A stretch of 58,077 bases of DNA from Pseudomonas sp. UYIF39 (GCF_029963765.1 NZ_JALBYU010000033.1:1-58077); one strand, 5' to 3'. Counted from the stretch's first letter, positions 17,314 through 26,487 are shown. Made by a program: numbers and translations. The notes: generated from the letters alone by a model not told the origin.

Positions 17314-19026
17314 ATGTCCCTCCCTCTGCATTTCCTCCGCCCGGCCGCCCAGGGTTTCGCCGCCGGGTTGCTGCTGGCCATGGCCGGTTGCGGCGTTTCC
17401 TCCAAGCCTGATTCCGCCTCGGGTGCGCCACCGGCTCAAGGTGCGCTGCCGGCTGAAGTCTTGGTGCGCAGCGAGGCTGTCATGGCAGACACCTCGATGG
17501 CCAAGCGCAGCGTGCGTCCGGCACCAACAGCGAGCTATGCGCCGATGCCCGCGGGCGAGGCATCTGCGCAGGGTTATAGGGATGAGCGGCGCGAGCAATA
17601 TCAAGCGCTGGCGGATAACCCGATTCACAGCGTGGCCAAAGCGCCCGTCTCGACCTTCAGCGCCGACGTCGATACCGGCGCTTACGCCAACGTCCGTCGC
17701 CTGCTCAATCAAGGGCGCCTGCCACCGGAAGGTGCGGTGCGACTGGAGGAGATGGTCAATTACTTTCCCTACGATTACGCATTGCCTACCGATGGTTCCC
17801 CCTTCGGCGTGACCACAGAGCTGGCGCCGTCGCCGTGGAACCCGCATACCCGACTGCTGCGCATCGGCATCAAGGCCTCGGACCGCGCGGTCGCGGAATT
17901 GGCCCCGGCGAACCTGGTGTTTCTGGTGGACGTGTCCGGCTCGATGGACCGGCGCGAGGGTTTGCCGCTGGTCAAAAGCACCCTGAAATTGCTGGTCGAT
18001 CAATTGCGCGAGCAGGACAGGGTTTCATTGGTCGTCTATGCCGGTGATTCGCGTGTGGTGCTGGAGCCGACCTCCGGACGCGACAAAGCGAAAATTCGTA
18101 CAGCCATCGATCAATTAACCGCCGGCGGCGCCACCGCCGGAGCGTCAGGCATCGAACTGGCCTATCAGATGGCGCAACAGGCGTTTATTCCCAAGGGCAT
18201 CAACCGCATCCTGCTGGCCACCGACGGTGACTTCAATGTCGGCATCAGCGACTTCGACAGCCTCAAACAAATGGCTGTGGATAAACGCAAGACCGGCGTT
18301 TCCCTGACCACATTGGGTTTTGGTGTGGATAACTACAATGAACACCTGATGGAACAGTTGGCCGATGCCGGCGACGGCAACTATGCCTACATCGACAACC
18401 TGCGTGAGGCGCGCAAGGTGCTGGTGGACCAGCTCGGCTCGACCCTCGCGGTCGTGGCGAAAAACGTGAAGCTGCAAGTGGAGTTCAATCCGGCACAAGT
18501 CAGTGAATATCGGTTGTTGGGGTATGAGAATCGCGCGTTGAAACGTGAAGATTTCAGCAACGACAAGGTCGATGCCGGTGAAATCGGCGCAGGGCATACG
18601 GTGACGGCGTTGTACGAAATTGTGCCCAAGGGCGAGAAGGGCTGGCTGGAGCCGCTGCGGTATGGCAATCCTGGGGCCGCTGTTTCCGAAAAGACTGGGG
18701 AATTGGCGATGTTGCGCGTGCGCTATCAGTCGCCTGAGGGTGGGAGTAGTCGCTTGATCGAGCGGCCGATCGCGAACGGTCAGGTCGGCAAAGCCAGTGA
18801 TGACCTGCGATTTGCGGCTGCCGTGGCGGCGTTTTCCCAGCAGCTCAAGGACGGGCGATATACCGGCGATTTCAGCCTGAAGGACACCGAGGCTTTGGCG
18901 CGCGGTGCGCGGGGCGAAGATCGATTTGGTCTGCGGGCAGAGTTCGTGCAATTGGTGGAGTTGGCGCAAAGTCTGCGAACCACGACCGCATCGAACAGTG
19001 AGCCGCTTAAAGGAGGCTACAACTGA
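17314..19026 (+). CDS. VWA-domain lipoprotein (YfbK-like)
   Basis: The 570-residue protein is a lipoprotein (lipobox MAGC, Cys at about 28) with the von Willebrand-type N-terminal region (VSTFSADVDTGAYANVRRLL, VRLEEMVNYFPYDY), then a VWA domain with an intact metal-site motif DVSGSM at about residues 206-211 and a second site ATDGDFNVG near 305, then the C-terminal DUF3520-like region. VWA domains mediate metal-dependent protein contacts. It is followed after one base by a sigma factor and then a membrane protein, suggesting an envelope-linked regulatory unit. Confidence 0.88.
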   Translation: MSLPLHFLRPAAQGFAAGLLLAMAGCGVSSKPDSASGAPPAQGALPAEVLVRSEAVMADTSMAKRSVRPAPTASYAPMPAGEASAQGYRDERREQYQALADNPIHSVAKAPVSTFSADVDTGAYANVRRLLNQGRLPPEGAVRLEEMVNYFPYDYALPTDGSPFGVTTELAPSPWNPHTRLLRIGIKASDRAVAELAPANLVFLVDVSGSMDRREGLPLVKSTLKLLVDQLREQDRVSLVVYAGDSRVVLEPTSGRDKAKIRTAIDQLTAGGATAGASGIELAYQMAQQAFIPKGINRILLATDGDFNVGISDFDSLKQMAVDKRKTGVSLTTLGFGVDNYNEHLMEQLADAGDGNYAYIDNLREARKVLVDQLGSTLAVVAKNVKLQVEFNPAQVSEYRLLGYENRALKREDFSNDKVDAGEIGAGHTVTALYEIVPKGEKGWLEPLRYGNPGAAVSEKTGELAMLRVRYQSPEGGSSRLIERPIANGQVGKASDDLRFAAAVAAFSQQLKDGRYTGDFSLKDTEALARGARGEDRFGLRAEFVQLVELAQSLRTTTASNSEPLKGGYN

Positions 19027-19027
19027 A

Positions 19028-19594
19028 ATGTCAGCTCCTGAATCGAGCGACGAATCGCTGCTGGCCCGTTATCGCGCAGGCGACGGGCCGGCATTCGAGA
19101 TTTTGTACGCCCGTCACCGCCAAGGGCTCTACCGATTCCTGCTTGGTCTGAGCGGCAAGTCCGAGCTGGCCGAAGAGGTTTACCAGGAAACCTGGTTGAG
19201 CCTGATCCGCAGCACCAGTCAGCCACAAGGCCGGGCGAACTTTCGTACCTGGCTCTACCAGATTGCCCGCAATCGACTGATCGATCACTGGCGCAAACAC
19301 GGAATCCACAACCCCTTGCACGACAGCTACGACGAACAGATCCACGCGCTGAGCGATGACACGGCCGATCCCGAACAACTGCTGAGCCTGAGCCGCGACA
19401 ACCAGCGCCTCGAAGCGGCCCTGCAAAACCTGCCCGCTGACCAGCGCGAAGTGTTCCTGCTGCGCGCCCATGGTGATCTCGACCTGCCGCAGATCGCCAC
19501 CCTCACCGAAACACCGCTGGAAACCGTCAAAAGCCGCTTGCGCTACGCCCAGCAAAAACTGCGTCGGCTGCTGGCCGAGGAGGTACTGACATGA
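19028..19594 (+). CDS. ECF-type sigma factor
   Basis: The 188-residue protein has sigma region 2 (FEILYARHRQGLYRFLLGL, then AEEVYQETWLSLI and FRTWLYQIARNRLIDHWRK) and region 4 (LPADQREVFLLRAHGDL, then TETPLETVKSRLRYAQQKLR). No region 3 is present. AAGGAGG ends about ten bases before ATG 19028. The upstream open frame from 18905 lies inside the VWA gene and is not used. It overlaps the next gene by ATGA. Confidence 0.9.
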   Translation: MSAPESSDESLLARYRAGDGPAFEILYARHRQGLYRFLLGLSGKSELAEEVYQETWLSLIRSTSQPQGRANFRTWLYQIARNRLIDHWRKHGIHNPLHDSYDEQIHALSDDTADPEQLLSLSRDNQRLEAALQNLPADQREVFLLRAHGDLDLPQIATLTETPLETVKSRLRYAQQKLRRLLAEEVLT

Positions 19595-20223
19595 CTGACG
19601 CCCGTCCTACGCCAGAAGACGAAGTATTGAAGCACTATCGTGAACACGCGACCGGCGAACCACCGGCCCATCTCGACGCGTTCCTCCTGGCTGCCGCACA
19701 CCGTGAAGTCCCTGTGCAGAAGCCAAGTCTGTGGAAACGCTGGGTCCAGGCCTGCCAGAAACCCCGTTGGCAGGTCGCGTTCGCCAGCCTTGTCGGCGTG
19801 GCCCTGATGCTGGCGCTGGTGCAACGCAAGGAGGAGCAACTGCCGAGTTACGACTTCGCGCCTGCACCCAAAGCGTCTGCGCCGGTCGCCAAAAAAGAAG
19901 CCGCAGAGGCGCCCCCTTCGGTTGCTCGCTCGCTGGCTGCCCCGGCCGGCGCGATGTCCGCACCCGCGCCTGCGGCGCCAATGGCCGATTTTGCCGCGCC
20001 CGCGCAGAGCGAATCGATCAGCGCTGAAATGGCTGACGAAGCGAAGGTCAGCAAACGTCAGGCGATAGCTCCGGCAAAGTTTATCGACGATCAATTACGG
20101 GAAGTGATCCGCCTGCAAAAGGCCGGTCAGGCTCAAGCGGCCGCTGACCTGATGGCGACATTGCACAAACGCTTTCCCAAGGAAAATCTCACGGCCAGAC
20201 TCAAGGATTTGCAGAAAAACTGA
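19591..20223 (+). CDS. Single-pass membrane protein, putative anti-sigma factor
   Basis: This 210-residue protein has a soluble N-terminus, one membrane segment at about residues 66-83 (VAFASLVGVALMLALV), an Ala/Pro-rich linker, and a C-terminal helix region ending in a repeat-like LQKAGQAQAAADLMATLHKRFP. The position just after the ECF sigma gene, with coupled translation, suggests an anti-sigma factor. However, the zinc motif HxxxCxxC common in such proteins is missing, so the role is inferred from context only. Confidence 0.6.
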   Translation: MTDARPTPEDEVLKHYREHATGEPPAHLDAFLLAAAHREVPVQKPSLWKRWVQACQKPRWQVAFASLVGVALMLALVQRKEEQLPSYDFAPAPKASAPVAKKEAAEAPPSVARSLAAPAGAMSAPAPAAPMADFAAPAQSESISAEMADEAKVSKRQAIAPAKFIDDQLREVIRLQKAGQAQAAADLMATLHKRFPKENLTARLKDLQKN

Positions 20224-20303
20224 GAGGCAGAGCGGTCAGTCATTTGGCATCGACACCCGAATGCGCGCACTATCGACCCATAGCCGATGCGTTGGAGGTA
20301 GCC

Positions 20304-20510
20304 ATGGCGAAAAAAATCGACCGCATCGCCCAAATGCTCAACTGTCCGGTGAAGGGTCAGGAATTACGGCGCGCGGTGACTGAGAGTCGTAAGGAGTTTC
20401 TGCTGGCGAAGCAGGAAGAAGATGCGTTTGAGGAAGACGTTCTTGATGATGAAGTGGTTGAGGACGAAGAGGATGATGAATACGACGAGTTTGATTGGAC
20501 CACTGAATAA
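20304..20510 (+). CDS. Small acidic protein of unknown function
   Basis: The 68-residue protein starts MAKKIDRIAQMLNCPVKGQE and ends in a tail where about half the residues are Asp or Glu. A strong GGAGG five bases before the ATG and a terminator directly after the stop argue for real expression. I do not recognise a characterised family. Confidence 0.7.
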   Translation: MAKKIDRIAQMLNCPVKGQELRRAVTESRKEFLLAKQEEDAFEEDVLDDEVVEDEEDDEYDEFDWTTE

Positions 20511-20534
20511 AAAACCGCTTCGGCGGTTTTTTTT
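20509..20534 (+). terminator. Rho-independent terminator
   Basis: AAAACCGC-TTC-GGCGGTTTT followed by further T residues, beginning at the stop codon of the acidic protein gene. It could act in both directions. Confidence 0.88.
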
Positions 20535-20611
20535 CAGACTCAGTTCTCAGTTGATCGGTTAACCCGAACAGCTGCATCCAGCGCCCGCCCTGAGGCTTTA
20601 ACGACACCCAC

Positions 20612-20645
20612 AAAAAAGCCCCAAACCCTGCGGTCTGAGGCTTTC
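20612..20645 (-). terminator. Terminator of the tRNA-Arg gene
   Basis: Read on the minus strand, AGCCTCAGACC and GGGTTTGGGGCT pair with a few mismatches around GCA and run into TTTTTT. It lies 13 bases beyond the tRNA 3' end. Confidence 0.7.
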
Positions 20646-20658
20646 TCGTTTCTACGTA

Positions 20659-20735
20659 TGGTGCACCAGGCGGGATTCGAACCCACGACCACTGCCTTCG
20701 GAGGGCAGTACTCTATCCAGCTGAGCTACTGGTGC
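20659..20735 (-). tRNA. tRNA-Arg (anticodon CCG)
   Basis: On the minus strand GCACCAG (5' acceptor) pairs with CTGGTGC, followed by A and an encoded CCA. The D arm GCTCAGCTGGATAGAGT, the anticodon arm CTGCC-CTCCGAA-GGCAG with anticodon CCG, and the T arm GTGGGTTCGAATCCCGC are all present. The length is 77 bases with CCA. Confidence 0.96.
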
Positions 20736-21085
20736 AATGCGGGCGCCATGATACTCATATGCATCGCGGGCGTCCATGCTGCTGAATCGCCTGCGTTTTT
20801 CCAAAGCGTAACCTGCGGTTGCTACGTTGATCAGAAAAAATAGGCAAATGCGCCGTTTTCGTTCTTTTTTTCGAACGCCCTATTGTCCTTTCCCGGCATT
20901 GATCCTAGGATTCGTTCGAGATTTCAAACGCTCTTGTCTGGGTGCTGAACCGCACGAGTTTCAATCAGTGCGCTATTTATGTGCTTCAGCCCGGTGAATG
21001 ATTTCCCTGACGGCAGCCTATAAGGCGCCTTTCTACAATCATAATTCGCTCCGCGCCTGTCGCGGTGCTGTTAAGGAAAGCCGAC
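20736..21085. other. Intergenic region between tRNA-Arg and gabD
   Basis: These 350 bases hold the divergent promoters of the tRNA (minus) and gabD (plus). A CGTTC-N8-GAACG hairpin with a T-rich loop lies near 20869-20886. No ORF with a ribosome site is visible, and no sigma54-type element is evident. Confidence 0.5.
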
Positions 21086-22528
21086 ATGCAGCTTAAAGAC
21101 ACCCAGTTGTTCCGCCAACAAGCCTTTATCGATGGCGCTTGGGTTGATGCGGACAATGGTCAGACGATCAAGGTCAACAACCCGGCAACGGGCGAAATTC
21201 TGGGCACTGTGCCGAAAATGGGCGCTGCCGAAACCCGTCGTGCAATCGAAGCCGCTGACAAAGCGCTGCCGGCCTGGCGTGCACTGACCGCCAAGGACCG
21301 CGCCAACAAGCTGCGTCGCTGGTTCGAACTGATCATCGAAAACCAGGACGACCTGGCTCGCCTGATGACCCTCGAACAAGGCAAGCCATTGGCCGAAGCC
21401 AAGGGCGAAATTGTTTACGCCGCTTCCTTTATCGAGTGGTTCGCCGAAGAAGCCAAGCGCATCTACGGTGATGTAATTCCGGGTCACCAGCCAGACAAGC
21501 GCCTGATCGTGATCAAGCAGCCAATCGGCGTGACGGCTGCAATCACCCCGTGGAACTTCCCGGCTGCGATGATCACCCGTAAAGCCGGCCCGGCCCTGGC
21601 CGCCGGTTGCACCATGGTGCTCAAGCCTGCTTCGCAAACTCCGTTTTCCGCATTCGCTTTGGCTGAACTGGCCCAGCGTGCCGGCATTCCAGCCGGTGTG
21701 TTCAGCGTGGTGTCCGGCAGCGCCGGCGACATCGGCAGCGAGCTGACCAGCAACCCGATCGTGCGCAAATTGTCCTTCACTGGCTCGACCGAAATCGGTC
21801 GTCAGCTGATGGCTGAATGCGCCAAGGACATCAAGAAAGTGTCCCTGGAACTGGGCGGCAACGCGCCGTTCATCGTGTTCGACGACGCGGACCTGGATAA
21901 GGCCGTCGAAGGCGCGATCATTTCCAAATACCGTAATAACGGCCAGACCTGTGTATGCGCCAACCGCCTGTACATTCAGGATTCGGTCTACGACGCGTTC
22001 GCCGAGAAGCTGAAAGTGGCCGTGGCCAAACTCAAGATCGGTAACGGTCTGGAAGAAGGCACCACCACGGGTCCGCTGATCGACGAAAAAGCCGTGGCCA
22101 AGGTTCAAGAGCACATTGCTGACGCGATCAGCAAAGGCGCAACTGTTCTGGCAGGTGGCAAGGTCATGGAAGGCAACTTCTTCGAGCCGACCATCCTGAC
22201 CAACGTGCCGAAAAACGCTGCCGTGGCCAAGGAAGAAACCTTCGGCCCGCTGGCGCCGCTGTTCCGCTTCAAAGACGAAGCCGAAGTGATCGCGATGTCC
22301 AACGACACCGAGTTCGGGCTGGCTTCGTACTTCTATGCTCGCGACCTGGGTCGTGTGTTCCGTGTGGCTGAAGCCCTGGAATACGGCATGGTCGGCGTCA
22401 ACACCGGGTTGATCTCCAACGAAGTCGCGCCATTCGGCGGCATCAAGGCGTCGGGCCTGGGCCGTGAAGGCTCCAAGTACGGCATCGAAGATTACCTGGA
22501 AATCAAATACCTCTGCCTGGGCATCTAA
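21086..22528 (+). CDS. gabD: Succinate-semialdehyde dehydrogenase (NADP+)
   Basis: The 480-residue aldehyde dehydrogenase oxidises succinate semialdehyde to succinate, the last step of GABA breakdown. Family signatures are ITPWNFPAAMITRK, the cofactor loop FTGSTEIGRQLM, the general base Glu in LELGGNAPFIVFDDADLD, and the catalytic Cys289 in NNGQTCVCANR. ATG 21086 follows AAGGAA; the frame from 21065 adds seven residues without support. It precedes gabT on the same strand, the normal pseudomonad order. Confidence 0.95.
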   Translation: MQLKDTQLFRQQAFIDGAWVDADNGQTIKVNNPATGEILGTVPKMGAAETRRAIEAADKALPAWRALTAKDRANKLRRWFELIIENQDDLARLMTLEQGKPLAEAKGEIVYAASFIEWFAEEAKRIYGDVIPGHQPDKRLIVIKQPIGVTAAITPWNFPAAMITRKAGPALAAGCTMVLKPASQTPFSAFALAELAQRAGIPAGVFSVVSGSAGDIGSELTSNPIVRKLSFTGSTEIGRQLMAECAKDIKKVSLELGGNAPFIVFDDADLDKAVEGAIISKYRNNGQTCVCANRLYIQDSVYDAFAEKLKVAVAKLKIGNGLEEGTTTGPLIDEKAVAKVQEHIADAISKGATVLAGGKVMEGNFFEPTILTNVPKNAAVAKEETFGPLAPLFRFKDEAEVIAMSNDTEFGLASYFYARDLGRVFRVAEALEYGMVGVNTGLISNEVAPFGGIKASGLGREGSKYGIEDYLEIKYLCLGI

Positions 22529-22564
22529 GCTCGAAGGGATAAGCCCGGCAAGGCATTGCTTCAA

Positions 22565-22598
22565 ACGCAAAGGGCACGAGAGCGCTGTCCCTTTGCGT
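22565..22598 (+). promoter_or_regulatory. Hairpin between gabD and gabT
   Basis: ACGCAAAGGG and CCCTTTGCGT form a perfect ten-base stem with a 14-base loop. No T run follows, so it is not a standard terminator; it may stabilise the gabD message or tune gabT expression. Confidence 0.5.
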
Positions 22599-22725
22599 GC
22601 AACAAACGGAATTTTCTCTGTGGCCGGGAAAGCTGTGGCAGTCGATCATCGCATGCTGCCGTAGTTGCCTCCCCGCTGCCTTTTCCTTGAACCACGCCGC
22701 CCGATGAGCGGTGAATGAGGACTTT

Positions 22726-24003
22726 ATGAGCAAGACTAACGCATCCCTGATGAAACGCCGCGAAGCCGCTGTACCACGCGGTGTTGGCCAGATTCACCCG
22801 ATCTTCGCCGAGTCCGCGAAGAACGCCACCGTGACCGACGTTGAAGGTCGCGAGTTCATCGACTTCGCCGGCGGTATCGCCGTGCTGAACACCGGTCACC
22901 TGCACCCGAAAATCATCGCCGCCGTGACCGCGCAGCTGAACAAGCTGACCCACACTTGCTTCCAGGTACTGGCCTACGAGCCGTACGTTGAGCTGTGCGA
23001 AAAAATCAACGCCAAGGTTCCGGGTGATTTCGCCAAGAAAACCTTGTTGGTGACCACCGGTTCCGAAGCCGTAGAAAACGCTGTGAAAATCGCCCGTGCC
23101 GCTACTGGCCGTGCTGGCGTGATCGCGTTCACCGGCGCGTACCACGGTCGCACCATGATGACCCTGGGCCTGACTGGTAAAGTCGTGCCTTACTCGGCCG
23201 GCATGGGCCTGATGCCAGGCGGCATCTTCCGCGCGCTGTACCCGAACGAACTGCACGGTGTGAGCATCGATGATTCGATCGCCAGCATCGAACGCATCTT
23301 CAAGAACGACGCCGAGCCGCGTGACATCGCTGCCATCATCATCGAGCCGGTTCAGGGTGAAGGTGGTTTCTACGTCGCGCCTAAAGAGTTCATGAAGCGT
23401 CTGCGCGCGCTGTGCGACCAGCACGGCATCCTGCTGATCGCTGACGAAGTACAAACCGGCGCTGGTCGTACCGGCACTTTCTTCGCCATGGAACAGATGG
23501 GCGTTGCTGCCGACCTGACCACCTTCGCCAAATCCATCGCTGGCGGCTTCCCGCTGGCCGGTGTGTGCGGCAAGGCCGAATACATGGACGCCATTGCTCC
23601 AGGTGGCCTGGGCGGCACTTACGCCGGTAGCCCGATTGCTTGCGCCGCGGCCCTGGCCGTGATGGAAGTGTTCGAAGAAGAGCACCTGCTGGACCGCTGC
23701 AAGGCTGTCGGCGAGCGTCTGGTCACTGGCCTGAAAGCCATCCAGGCCAAATACCCGGTGATCGGCGAAGTCCGTGCCCTGGGCGCGATGATCGCGGTCG
23801 AGCTGTTCGTTGATGGCGACAGCCACAAGCCGAACGCTCCAGCGGTAGCCGCCGTTGTGGCCAAGGCTCGCGACAAGGGTCTGATCCTGCTGTCCTGCGG
23901 CACATACGGCAACGTTCTGCGCGTCCTGGTACCACTGACTTCGCCGGACGAGCAACTGGACAAAGGTCTGGCAATCATCGAAGAGTGCTTCTCCGAGCTG
24001 TGA
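22726..24003 (+). CDS. gabT: 4-aminobutyrate aminotransferase
   Basis: The 425-residue class III aminotransferase transfers the amino group of GABA to 2-oxoglutarate, giving succinate semialdehyde for GabD. Signatures: TTGSEAVENAVKIARAATGR, the PLP-binding FTGAYHGRT, the metal/PLP Asp in LLIADEVQTGAGRTG, and the Schiff-base Lys269 in FAKSIAGGFPLAG. GAGGAC precedes ATG 22726. A terminator follows closely. Confidence 0.95.
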   Translation: MSKTNASLMKRREAAVPRGVGQIHPIFAESAKNATVTDVEGREFIDFAGGIAVLNTGHLHPKIIAAVTAQLNKLTHTCFQVLAYEPYVELCEKINAKVPGDFAKKTLLVTTGSEAVENAVKIARAATGRAGVIAFTGAYHGRTMMTLGLTGKVVPYSAGMGLMPGGIFRALYPNELHGVSIDDSIASIERIFKNDAEPRDIAAIIIEPVQGEGGFYVAPKEFMKRLRALCDQHGILLIADEVQTGAGRTGTFFAMEQMGVAADLTTFAKSIAGGFPLAGVCGKAEYMDAIAPGGLGGTYAGSPIACAAALAVMEVFEEEHLLDRCKAVGERLVTGLKAIQAKYPVIGEVRALGAMIAVELFVDGDSHKPNAPAVAAVVAKARDKGLILLSCGTYGNVLRVLVPLTSPDEQLDKGLAIIEECFSEL

Positions 24004-24039
24004 TTTCCAAGCTCTGATCGATTTGTGAACTGATCGACA

Positions 24040-24067
24040 AAAAAACCCGCTTCGGCGGGTTTTTTTG
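24040..24067 (+). terminator. Rho-independent terminator after gabT
   Basis: AAACCCGC-TTC-GGCGGGTTT followed by a T run, about 37 bases past the gabT stop. Confidence 0.92.
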
Positions 24068-24152
24068 TGTCCCTGGAACCCATCGATGGCAAATGCGCTG
24101 TATCGAATGGCCGGTATTGATTAAGGTGCAAGCACGACTTTGGAGTGTGTAA

Positions 24153-25367
24153 ATGACTGCTGTGGTGTTACCCGCTGCACCGCGTGTGCTGATTGCCGAG
24201 GCCGATCCCTGGTCCCGCGACCTGCTTAAGCAGGTTTTGTTGAATGTGCGCTGCGATGCGCGGCTGGATCTGTGTGCCAATGGTCAGGAAGCGCTGCATC
24301 TGTTGGCGGAAAATCCTTACGACCTGGTGATCGTCGACTGGGAGCTGCCCGGCGTCGATGGTTTGAATGTCTTGCGCAATGTCCGCCAGCGCAAGCGTAA
24401 TCCACCGCTGCCGTTCATTCTGATGAGTAGCCGCAACGACAGCGCCAGTGTGCGCGAAGTCTTGCCCCTGGCGCCTGCTGCGTACCTGACCAAACCCCTG
24501 AACATGGAAAGCCTGACCCTGCGACTGCAGGATCTGCTGCTCAATGCTGGTGAGGAAGTGTCTTGCGAGGTGCCTTCATTGGCGCCTGGCATGACCTTGT
24601 CGGCGTACCTGGAACGTCGTCGCGAGTTTGCTGATGGCGCGCCGTTGATGACCGACGTGCAGTTGGCGGTCAAGCGCAGCCTCAATCCCAGCGGCCTCGA
24701 TTTGACCGTGTTGGAGGACGAAATCCGCACCGATCCGCAGGTCACTGCCGTGCTGATCGCCGCTGCCAATAGCGCGGCCCAGCACCATGGCGCCGCCGTA
24801 CAAACCCTGTCCCAGGCGCTGCACCGCCTCGGCACCGGGCAAAGCATGAACCTGATTCTGGGGTTGGCCCTCCAGCGCAGTGCCCGCCTCACCGAGCCGT
24901 GTCTGGCCGACTATGCCGAGCGCTATTGGGAGCTGTCGCTGCGCACCGCCGAGTATGGCCGGACCCTGGCGCGCTTGCTGGATCTGGATCAGGAGCGTTG
25001 TTATTGCGCCGGTATGTTGCATCGCCTCGGCGACCTTGCGCTGTTGCGGTGTTTGCAGGAATGGAAGCAGGCCGGTGGTGAGCTGGATGAATGGGAGGAG
25101 GTTGGTGAGGCGCTGGCCGAATTCGGCGCAGCTTATGGTTCGGCGCTTCGCACTCGCTGGCGCCTGCCGCTGGAGCTGCGAGAGCTGATTGCGGCGGTCT
25201 ACCAGCTCGGTGGCGGGGTTTACTCCCGCGAAGCGCTGGTGATGAACATGGCAGCGCAACTGGCGCGACTGACCGAACATGAGGGCATTGAGGAGCTGTC
25301 GAAGAGCCGGACGGCGCGGTTGCTCAAGATCGGGTTGCCAGAGCTGATGCGCTTGCGCAAGAAATAG
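24153..25367 (+). CDS. Response regulator with HDOD output domain
   Basis: The 404-residue protein has a receiver domain (residues about 10-130; phospho-acceptor D62 in LVIVDWELPG, switch Lys in YLTKPL) followed by an HDOD domain (about 160-380; ALHRLGTGQSMNLILGLAL and CYCAGMLHRLGDLALL). HDOD domains resemble HD phosphohydrolases but usually lack the metal residues, and tend to act through protein contacts in signalling. No sensor kinase is adjacent. The ATG at 24153 lies nine bases after GGAG. Confidence 0.87.
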   Translation: MTAVVLPAAPRVLIAEADPWSRDLLKQVLLNVRCDARLDLCANGQEALHLLAENPYDLVIVDWELPGVDGLNVLRNVRQRKRNPPLPFILMSSRNDSASVREVLPLAPAAYLTKPLNMESLTLRLQDLLLNAGEEVSCEVPSLAPGMTLSAYLERRREFADGAPLMTDVQLAVKRSLNPSGLDLTVLEDEIRTDPQVTAVLIAAANSAAQHHGAAVQTLSQALHRLGTGQSMNLILGLALQRSARLTEPCLADYAERYWELSLRTAEYGRTLARLLDLDQERCYCAGMLHRLGDLALLRCLQEWKQAGGELDEWEEVGEALAEFGAAYGSALRTRWRLPLELRELIAAVYQLGGGVYSREALVMNMAAQLARLTEHEGIEELSKSRTARLLKIGLPELMRLRKK

Positions 25368-25382
25368 GCATCACACAAAACC

Positions 25383-25472
25383 TGTGGGAGCGAGCTTGCT
25401 CGCGATAGCGGACTGTCAGCCAGCATCAATGTTGAATGTCAGTACGTCATCGCGAGCAAGCTCGCTCCCACA
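25383..25472. repeat. REP inverted pair, opposite arrangement
   Basis: TGTGGGAGCGAGCTTGCTCG comes first and CATCGCGAGCAAGCTCGCTC second, so the pair is turned relative to the other seven. It lies between the convergent HDOD and diguanylate-cyclase genes. Confidence 0.9.
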
Positions 25473-25491
25473 TTGTTTTGTGTCGGGTCCA

Positions 25492-26487
25492 CTAGCCGGA
25501 GATGATGCGGTTCTTGCCCTGGCGTTTAGCTTGGTACATCGCCGCATCTGCGCGGGCAAACAGGATGTCGATGCTTTTGTCCTCGGCGGTGAGGCTGGTC
25601 AGGCCCTGGCTGACGGTGATGCCGAACGTCTGGTCGCCATGGCTGAAACTCAATCGCTGAATCTCCCGTTGCAGACGCTCAGCCACTTGCATGGCCACGT
25701 CTGGCGCACAGCCGGGAAACACTGCTGCGAATTCCTCACCGCCAACTCGCCCGAACACATCACCTCGCCGCAAAGCCGCGCGACCGCTCTCGGCGATTCG
25801 TTGCAGCACGTTGTCGCCTTCCTGGTGGCCGTAGGTATCGTTGATCACTTTGAAATCATCGATGTCCAGCAGCAGGAATGCCAGCGGCGTGCCTTGGTGC
25901 CGTGCCTTTTCGAATTCACGGTGGGCGCATTCGAAGAAGTGTCGGCGGTTGCTGCTCTGGGTCAGCACATCGGTGGTGGCCAAGCGTTGTAGCTCGGTTT
26001 CCATCTGCTTTTTGTCAGTAATGTCTTCGGCAATGCCGACGATGATCACCGGTTGCCCCGGTTCGGCCTGACGGTTGATGAAGCACTTGTCACTGAGCCA
26101 GCGGACTTGGCCGTCGACGGCAATGATTCGGTATTCACGGTCTTCAACGGCGCCTTTGGCCAATACTTCGGCCAGGCTGCGTTCGGCATAGTCCAGATCG
26201 TCGGGGTAAATGCTGTCGCGCCAATGGTTGTAGTCGGACAGCAACAAGCCTGCAGATCGGCCGAAAATCCGTTCATACGCGGGGCTGACATAGAGCACCC
26301 GACGGGATTCCCAGTCGAAGGCCCAAAGCACCGCGTTGACGCTCACCAGCAGAGCGCTGAACAGTTGTTCGCGTTCGCTCAGGCGCGCCACTTCGCCTTG
26401 TGCATGCATTAGCGCCAGCAGCGTTTGCGCGGCCTCGGGCCACTGCGGGAGGGATGAGTCTTGTAGGTTTTTATGGACCATCAACAC
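25492..26487 (-). CDS. PAS-GGDEF diguanylate cyclase
   Basis: The 331-residue protein has a PAS sensor (about residues 45-160, VLYVSPAYERIFGRSAG and GIAEDITDKKQME as the C-terminal cap) and a GGDEF domain (about 165-325) with active-site GGEEF. RRGD five residues before it matches the RxxD inhibitory site, so c-di-GMP synthesis should be product-inhibited. No EAL or membrane segment is present. Start GTG 26487 or ATG 26481. It lies downstream of desA on the same strand, with a hairpin between. Confidence 0.9.
   Translation of the reverse strand: MLMVHKNLQDSSLPQWPEAAQTLLALMHAQGEVARLSEREQLFSALLVSVNAVLWAFDWESRRVLYVSPAYERIFGRSAGLLLSDYNHWRDSIYPDDLDYAERSLAEVLAKGAVEDREYRIIAVDGQVRWLSDKCFINRQAEPGQPVIIVGIAEDITDKKQMETELQRLATTDVLTQSSNRRHFFECAHREFEKARHQGTPLAFLLLDIDDFKVINDTYGHQEGDNVLQRIAESGRAALRRGDVFGRVGGEEFAAVFPGCAPDVAMQVAERLQREIQRLSFSHGDQTFGITVSQGLTSLTAEDKSIDILFARADAAMYQAKRQGKNRIISG

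Noticed and set aside
22565..22598. gabD/gabT hairpin as a Rho-independent terminator
   Set aside because: No T run follows and gabT is codirectional just downstream.
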